Below, in pieces: positions 59,350 to 64,000 of a stretch of DNA of 64,000 nucleotides. The translations under genes were made by a program, and so were the position numbers. Each line of letters begins with the position of its first letter. Within the stretch, counting starts at the first letter, position 1. The stretch is taken from contig CAIMKZ010000105.1 of NCBI GenBank assembly GCA_903842065.1, positions 1 to 64,000 on the forward strand, in the 5' to 3' direction. This DNA comes from an uncultured Acidobacteriaceae bacterium. GTDB lineage: Bacteria > Acidobacteriota > Terriglobia > Terriglobales > Acidobacteriaceae. Below the pieces are notes generated by a model that was given only the letters and a program-made list of their open reading frames with translations, did no database searches and was not told the DNA's origin.

Positions 59350-61265
59350 TCATTGCCACGGCAGGACATGTCGATCACGGCAAGACGCTGCTTGTAAAAG
59401 CTCTCACCGGTGTCGATGCCGATCGGTTGCCCGAAGAGAAGAAGAGAGGCATGACGATCGATCTCGGCTTTGCTTTTCTGCCGATCGCGCCCAGTGAGAC
59501 CGTTGGTTTCGTGGATGTACCCGGTCACGAACGGTTCGTTCACAACATGCTTGCTGGCGTAACAGGAATCGACTTCGTTCTGTTTATAGTTGCCGCCGAC
59601 GATGGCCCCATGCCGCAAACACGGGAGCACCTGGCCATCCTCGACCTGCTCGGGATTTCACATGGCGCTGTTGCTCTTACCAAGATTGATCGAGTATTGG
59701 CATCGCGAATTCCGGATGTTCAAGCCGAGATCGCAACTTTGTTCTCTTCCACTTCCCTAGCGCGCTTCCCCGTCTTCCCAGTCAGTGCGATAACCGGCGA
59801 GGGGGTAGAGGCGCTGCGAGCGCATTTGCTCAGCGAAGCACGGAATTGGCGTCCCCAAAAGCCCACGGGGAACTTCCGCCTGGCCATTGACCGCTGCTTT
59901 ACCATCTCGGGCGCTGGGATGATAGTTACCGGTACAGCCGTCGCAGGATCTGTTGCGACTGGTGACTCAGTGCGAATACTGCGCCCTGCGCTCACGCTCC
60001 GTGCCCGCACAATTCATGCACAAAACACTGCGTCCCCAACCGGGCAAGCTGGCCAGAGATGCGCAATCAACCTTGCCGGGACCAGCCTCAAGCATGGCTT
60101 GATCGAGCGCGGCGACTGGATCGTCACCGGCGACGTTCCGGAAGCCGTTCAAAAGTTCGATGCACGGATCAGGGTTCTCAATAGCGAACTCCAGCCGTTG
60201 GCCCATTGGACCTCGGTCCACGTCCACTTGGGCGCGGCAGACGTCACGGGCCGGGTCGCGATTCTCGAAGGAGCCGGCATCGCTCCCGGGACAGAGGCCT
60301 TTGTGCAGGTTGTGCTCGATCGTCCGATTGGCGCGCTTGGCGGAGACGGCATAATCATTCGGGACCAGTCCGCTCAAAGAACAATCGGCGGCGGAAGAGT
60401 CGTGGATATCTTTCCGCCACTCCGTGGGCGCGCCAAACCGGCAAGATTAGCCTACCTTTCGGCAATGAACACGCAGGACACCGCTGCCGCCTACTCTACT
60501 TTGTTGCGCGCAGCTCCGCGCGGTCTGAATCTCACCCGGTTTGCGCAGAACCGTAATCTGACAGCATCGGAAGCTGCACAGACCTTCAAGAGTTTCCCCA
60601 CCAGGTCTGTGCAGACCTCCGCAGGCACAATCGGATTCTCCAGCGATAACTGGAATCAGCTGAAAACAACATTTATCGATGCACTCAGGTCGTTGCATCG
60701 CCGCTCCGCTTCCGTGCTCCCCAGTGAGAATCAGGTCTTATCGGAAGCCAAACTTCGCCTGCCTAAGGAAGTAGCAGTGGCACTGGCGGCCGAACTGATA
60801 AAAGACACGGCCATTGTGCGCGAGGCTTCCGGGGTTCGCCTGAAGACGCACGCGGCTCAACTGAGCCCCGAGGATTCCTCTCTATGGAAGAAGGCGGAGA
60901 CCCTGCTGAATGCGGCTGTCTTGCGTCCGCCACCGCTGCATGATCTCGCCAAAGCGCTTGGCGTAGACCCCAGAAAAGCAGAGTCGCTTCTGCATCACAT
61001 GACTGGCTTGGGCCTGCTGGTCAGGGTATCGGCTAATCGCTTCTTCCTGCCGGCCGGATTGCACAGCCTCGCTCAGTTTACCGAGGAAATAGGAGCGTCC
61101 AACCGAGGCATGATCACCGGTGCGGCATTGCGAGATCGTGCGGGAATTGGCCGGGCATTAGCAATAGAAGTCCTCGAGTACTTTGACCGAATACGATTTA
61201 CACGCCGGATTGGAAATGAGCATCAGCTACTCCGTAAGGCTAGCCAGGCCTTCGGTGGCGGTTAG
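59346..61265 (+). CDS. selB: selenocysteine-specific elongation factor SelB
   Basis: 639 residues. GTPase domain with GHVDHGKT at 7-14, DVPGHE at 57-62 and TKID at 112-115; EF-Tu-like domains 2 and 3 (about 175-340); then C-terminal winged helices (about 380-639, for example [28 protein letters not shown] and [27 protein letters not shown]) that bind the SECIS hairpin. It carries selenocysteinyl-tRNA to UGA codons. Coupled to selA, with the tRNA-Sec gene 52 bases downstream, so the cluster is selA-selB-selC. Expected target in this window: the UGSC gene at 48045. Confidence 0.96.
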   Translation: MIIATAGHVDHGKTLLVKALTGVDADRLPEEKKRGMTIDLGFAFLPIAPSETVGFVDVPGHERFVHNMLAGVTGIDFVLFIVAADDGPMPQTREHLAILDLLGISHGAVALTKIDRVLASRIPDVQAEIATLFSSTSLARFPVFPVSAITGEGVEALRAHLLSEARNWRPQKPTGNFRLAIDRCFTISGAGMIVTGTAVAGSVATGDSVRILRPALTLRARTIHAQNTASPTGQAGQRCAINLAGTSLKHGLIERGDWIVTGDVPEAVQKFDARIRVLNSELQPLAHWTSVHVHLGAADVTGRVAILEGAGIAPGTEAFVQVVLDRPIGALGGDGIIIRDQSAQRTIGGGRVVDIFPPLRGRAKPARLAYLSAMNTQDTAAAYSTLLRAAPRGLNLTRFAQNRNLTASEAAQTFKSFPTRSVQTSAGTIGFSSDNWNQLKTTFIDALRSLHRRSASVLPSENQVLSEAKLRLPKEVAVALAAELIKDTAIVREASGVRLKTHAAQLSPEDSSLWKKAETLLNAAVLRPPPLHDLAKALGVDPRKAESLLHHMTGLGLLVRVSANRFFLPAGLHSLAQFTEEIGASNRGMITGAALRDRAGIGRALAIEVLEYFDRIRFTRRIGNEHQLLRKASQAFGGG

Positions 61266-61317
61266 GATGACTATCTCGATATACTGGCAATAATCTGCAA
61301 ACTTGGCTCATGCTTGC

Positions 61318-61413
61318 GGGAGAGAATCGCACCCCGGTGGGGCGCCCGGACTTCAAATCCGTTGAGAGGCGTTAGACGTCTCTGGTGGGTTCGACTCCCA
61401 CTCTTTCCCGCCA
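61318..61413 (+). tRNA. selC: tRNA-Sec (anticodon TCA)
   Basis: 96 bases including encoded CCA. The 8-bp acceptor stem (GGGAGAGA with TCTTTCCC, one G-U pair), 5-bp T stem (GTGGG/CCCAC), TTCGACT loop, discriminator G and anticodon TCA at 61353-61355 fit bacterial tRNA-Sec (8+5 geometry). The long variable arm (AGAGGCG/CGTCTCT) is present. The outer pair of the anticodon stem appears to be a C-U mismatch. Co-oriented with selA and selB. Confidence 0.95.
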
Positions 61414-61585
61414 CTCTCGCTATACGAGGACTTGAGCTCTTGCTGTGTCCGGATATGCGCTGCAACTGCTATACCAGCACCAAATATCAGCCAGAATTAC
61501 CAGCAGTTCTTTTTCCTGAAGTCCAGGCGAAGTGCGCACAGGCTCTATCGTTAAATGCGCTGCACCTAATCAGCCGGCCGCTGCG

Positions 61586-62590
61586 TTACTGGTGGGAAAA
61601 GAGCGGAAGCGCTGGCGCCAACATTTCAAACTTGAAGATTATGGCTCCTCCGACTCCCCCAGCCATGATGTAGCCTTCCTTCGTTCCCGGTTTGAACGCG
61701 AGGTTATTCGTGTTGAGGAATCTTCCTTCATCTCTTCCGCGTACAAGAATATTGGCAATGGGAATCCCAAGTTTGTTGAAGACGAGAATTCTGCCCTGAC
61801 CGTGCATCGCCTGGTACACATTGCCATCGGCATCGACCCGGTTCGAATCCATTCCGTTCCAGCCCGTCTCATGGTAGACATAGGAGACGAACTGGTTTCC
61901 CTTTAAAGTCACTCCGTCATCCAGAAGGTCGGCGCGGATGAGTGCGTTGCCCGCGGTCTCGGCGATCCACAGCGTCTTGCCATCAGGCGACAGGCTGACG
62001 CCATTCGGTGACATCAGATGCGTTAATACCGGCTGAACCGACTTCCCGTCAGCCGAGACATAGTAAACGCCGCCACTTGGGTCCCCCATATTCCCCACAA
62101 AATCGGTGACGAAGAGGTTGCCTTTGGCATCAAAGAGCAGATCGTTCTGCACAAGGATTTTGCCCTTGTAGGCCAGTTTCACTATGTTGACGTTGCTGCC
62201 GTCCGGATTCATGGACAGAAGCTCTCCGGTGGTGGTGCACACGAAGATCCTGCCGTCCTTGTGGATCGCCGTGCCGTTGAGCCCCATATTCGGATCGACG
62301 TCTTTTGCATCGAAGATCGTGGTTACGTGTTTTTGCGCGTCAACCTTGAGCAGCGTGCGTGGCGGAAGGCTGTGGGTAACGTAAAGGTTTCCTTGCCGGT
62401 CAAATGACCCTCCCTCAAGAGAAGGCAAGTGGTCGGCGTCGATCGAAAGCCATGGCTCCGCCCAGATGGTTGGCAGGCCGGCCAGATCGGGCGGAAGCGG
62501 CACTACACTCTTCTGCTGCGCGTTTACCTCCGAGTGAAGAAAAGAAAATGCCAGCACGATGAACGCAATGATGCCGAAGGACCGCTTCAT
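61586..62590 (-). CDS. secreted SMP-30/gluconolactonase-like beta-propeller protein
   Basis: 334 residues from the ATG at 62590, which opens a signal peptide (MKRSFGIIAFIVLAFSFLHS). Propeller motifs of the SMP-30/LRE family: LEGGSFDRQGNLYVTH, LNGTAIHKDGRIFVCT, NDLLFDAKGNLFVTDFVGN, PNGVSLSPDGKTLWIAETAGN, NGMDSNRVDADGNVYQAM. The Asn/Asp residues in NDLLFD and SPDG positions match the metal-site pattern. Predicted secreted hydrolase of a lactone or ester. It lies 97 bases downstream of the third ceramidase-like gene on the same strand and may be co-transcribed. Confidence 0.82.
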   Translation of the reverse strand: MKRSFGIIAFIVLAFSFLHSEVNAQQKSVVPLPPDLAGLPTIWAEPWLSIDADHLPSLEGGSFDRQGNLYVTHSLPPRTLLKVDAQKHVTTIFDAKDVDPNMGLNGTAIHKDGRIFVCTTTGELLSMNPDGSNVNIVKLAYKGKILVQNDLLFDAKGNLFVTDFVGNMGDPSGGVYYVSADGKSVQPVLTHLMSPNGVSLSPDGKTLWIAETAGNALIRADLLDDGVTLKGNQFVSYVYHETGWNGMDSNRVDADGNVYQAMHGQGRILVFNKLGIPIANILVRGRDEGRFLNTNNLAFKPGTKEGYIMAGGVGGAIIFKFEMLAPALPLFSHQ

Positions 62591-62687
62591 TCCTGACTTC
62601 CCTCTTCTGCTCCCTGGGCTACATCCATGTCTCTTCATTCGTGCTCACCTCGCGCCCTTGCTCATGACCGCTGCCTTGCCGCCATAT

Positions 62688-64000
62688 TCAACGATACTTG
62701 TTGATCATGTCGACCAATCCGTTCACGATGCCGTCTTCCGCACAGCCCCGCGCTGCAGGTGAAGCCAGAACTTCGAAGTTGGATGTGGCATAGGCCGCAT
62801 CATCGACAAAGTACCCGGTACGGTCGTTGGTCAGCGTTACCAGAATTGTTTTGGTGAGCGGCGACGCCTTTCTGAGGCGCCAGTAGATGGTAGTCGCCAC
62901 CTCGCCCGACACCGTGGCAAATGCGATATCGCCAATCACTATCACGCCCAGGCGAATAGGCACAGAACCGGTTGGAGTCGGATGAAAGGTCGACAGCTTA
63001 TCGATGCCCTCCCGCAAGGGACATGAAATGACGCGTTCATCCGCACCAATCTTCGCCGCTGAAATGTTCAGCTGGACCTGGTTGGCAACCCGCACCACTT
63101 CCGCCCCGATCATCAAGCCCTGAGCAGTCATCGCGTCATATGAAGATGGGCCCTGGCCCTTGACCGGCGCGGGCACACTACCTGCCGGCGCAGGCCGGCT
63201 CTGGCTACCAGTGAACCTCGGCACCTGATCGCCGGCGGATCCAAGCGTCCAAAGCGCGACTACTTTATCACCGAAATGCCGCTCGACATAATCCTCAGCC
63301 GCGCCAGCGAGGTCTCCACCCAGACGATCCTCTCTCATCGTCACCACGGAGTGCACCGCATAGTTGAACAGCACGGCTATCGGTGTGCCGGATGTCGTCT
63401 CGAACTTGAGCACCCACACGGTCTTGTCCGATGGACCGGTCGGGTTGTAGCCCTCCTTCCATCCCTGTGGCGTGTACTGTTCGCGATTCACGTTGACATC
63501 TACGCTCCCGGTTCCCAGTCCCAGACGAGCCGGCTGCATCGAGGCTTTGGCCTGTTTGAGTGCAGCGACTATCTTGTTGTTCACGACGTCCGTATAGATA
63601 TCAAATTCGGGGCTGCCGAGCTTATCAAGCGAACCCGGAGTTGGTTTGCCTAGCCTTGGCGCGCTGTGAGCGTGGCTGGTGGTGATTACGATGTGATTGA
63701 CCGGAATCCCTAGTTCTTTCTCGATCCGTCCCCGCACTTCCAGCGTGTCCCCTGTTTCGATCAGGTCAAGCGACACGATCGCTACTGAATCGTGGCCGTT
63801 ATCAATGACCAGAACTCGGGCAAAGATGGGATCGTGAACGTCGGTCTGGGTCCCGTAGCCCATTGGATTCAGATGCGTCAGGTTAGCTGGTGTAATGTCG
63901 ACCTTGGCCACGCCCACCCGCAGTGTATTGTCCTCGGCCGCCAGCACCGATTTGATCGAAAGCAATGCCAGACAGAAGACTGAACCCATAAGAATTGCAC
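62688..64000 (-). CDS. secreted neutral-ceramidase N-domain-like protein, paralog 3 (5' end beyond window)
   Basis: The frame has an ATG at 63989, but codons before it (Ala-Ile-Leu) continue the hydrophobic stretch of a signal peptide and no charged N-terminus is seen. The gene thus probably starts right of position 64000. The visible part has 433 residues: LRVGVAKVDITPANLTHLNPMGYG, DPIFARVLVID, HxH in TSHAHSAPRL, GDQVPRF where true ceramidases have the nucleophilic Ser motif, and the shared C-terminus (RGCAEDGIVNGLVDM). Closest in layout to paralog 1 at 29652, including the Pro-rich insert. Substrate unknown. Confidence 0.78.
   Translation of the reverse strand, partial: AILMGSVFCLALLSIKSVLAAEDNTLRVGVAKVDITPANLTHLNPMGYGTQTDVHDPIFARVLVIDNGHDSVAIVSLDLIETGDTLEVRGRIEKELGIPVNHIVITTSHAHSAPRLGKPTPGSLDKLGSPEFDIYTDVVNNKIVAALKQAKASMQPARLGLGTGSVDVNVNREQYTPQGWKEGYNPTGPSDKTVWVLKFETTSGTPIAVLFNYAVHSVVTMREDRLGGDLAGAAEDYVERHFGDKVVALWTLGSAGDQVPRFTGSQSRPAPAGSVPAPVKGQGPSSYDAMTAQGLMIGAEVVRVANQVQLNISAAKIGADERVISCPLREGIDKLSTFHPTPTGSVPIRLGVIVIGDIAFATVSGEVATTIYWRLRKASPLTKTILVTLTNDRTGYFVDDAAYATSNFEVLASPAARGCAEDGIVNGLVDMINKYR

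Noticed and set aside
1-64000. CRISPR arrays, insertion sequences, rRNA
   Set aside because: No regularly spaced repeats, transposase or integrase motifs, terminal inverted repeats or rRNA-like stretches were seen on either strand.

Overview
This is about 64 kb of a moderately GC-rich bacterial chromosome. The best guess is a soil Acidobacteriota (Terriglobia-like). The pointers are two very large Oar-type TonB receptors with an N-terminal carboxypeptidase-regulatory domain, a hopanoid glycosyltransferase (HpnB), several secreted neutral-ceramidase-like and type-B esterase proteins, and a protein with the N-terminal ELK/VFGR-type domain often seen in that phylum. No mobile element or CRISPR array was recognised.

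Layout. From 0.7 to 8.7 kb lie a GntR/FCD regulator, secreted SnoaL-like, cyclase, cupin and mutarotase-like proteins, a DAACS carrier, an exported RraA-fold protein and hpnB. From 8.8 to 22.9 kb two divergent operons form an aromatic-acid island. The leftward operon (17264 to 8802) encodes three 4,5-dihydroxyphthalate-decarboxylase-like proteins, a LigJ-type 4-oxalomesaconate hydratase, a second amidohydrolase, a two-subunit indolepyruvate-oxidoreductase-like enzyme and an MFS carrier. The rightward operon (17749 to 22932) encodes an HpcH/HpaI aldolase, a LigI-like lactonase, an aldehyde dehydrogenase and a ThDP enzyme. From 23.0 to 27.9 kb are both subunits of a molybdenum enzyme of the pyrogallol-phloroglucinol transhydroxylase family and a divergent LysR regulator. 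A tannase-family esterase at 40.4-42.1 kb, TonB receptors, esterases and a CoA beta-oxidation pair (34.9-37.8 kb) fit the same theme: uptake, de-esterification and breakdown of plant polyphenols. No ring-cleaving dioxygenase is in the window.

From 46.9 to 61.4 kb the region is about selenium. A gene at 48045-48584 has an in-frame TGA inside a U-G-S-C motif followed by a perfect hairpin, and reads as a selenoprotein. selD, selA, selB and the tRNA-Sec gene lie 6-13 kb further on, with a DsrE-like CGSC protein and a beta-propeller lactonase between them. The window ends with an SMP-30-like protein and a third ceramidase-like protein running off the right edge.

Most notable items: the selenoprotein gene with its unknown partner; the transhydroxylase large subunit with an SCP2-like N-terminal extension and a small subunit that appears to have lost exactly one iron-sulfur cluster; and a 28-bp element found three times, each pointing at a different gene (carboxylesterase, enoyl-CoA hydratase, TonB receptor), which suggests an unrecognised regulon. 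All homology statements are from memory and by eye; no database was searched.
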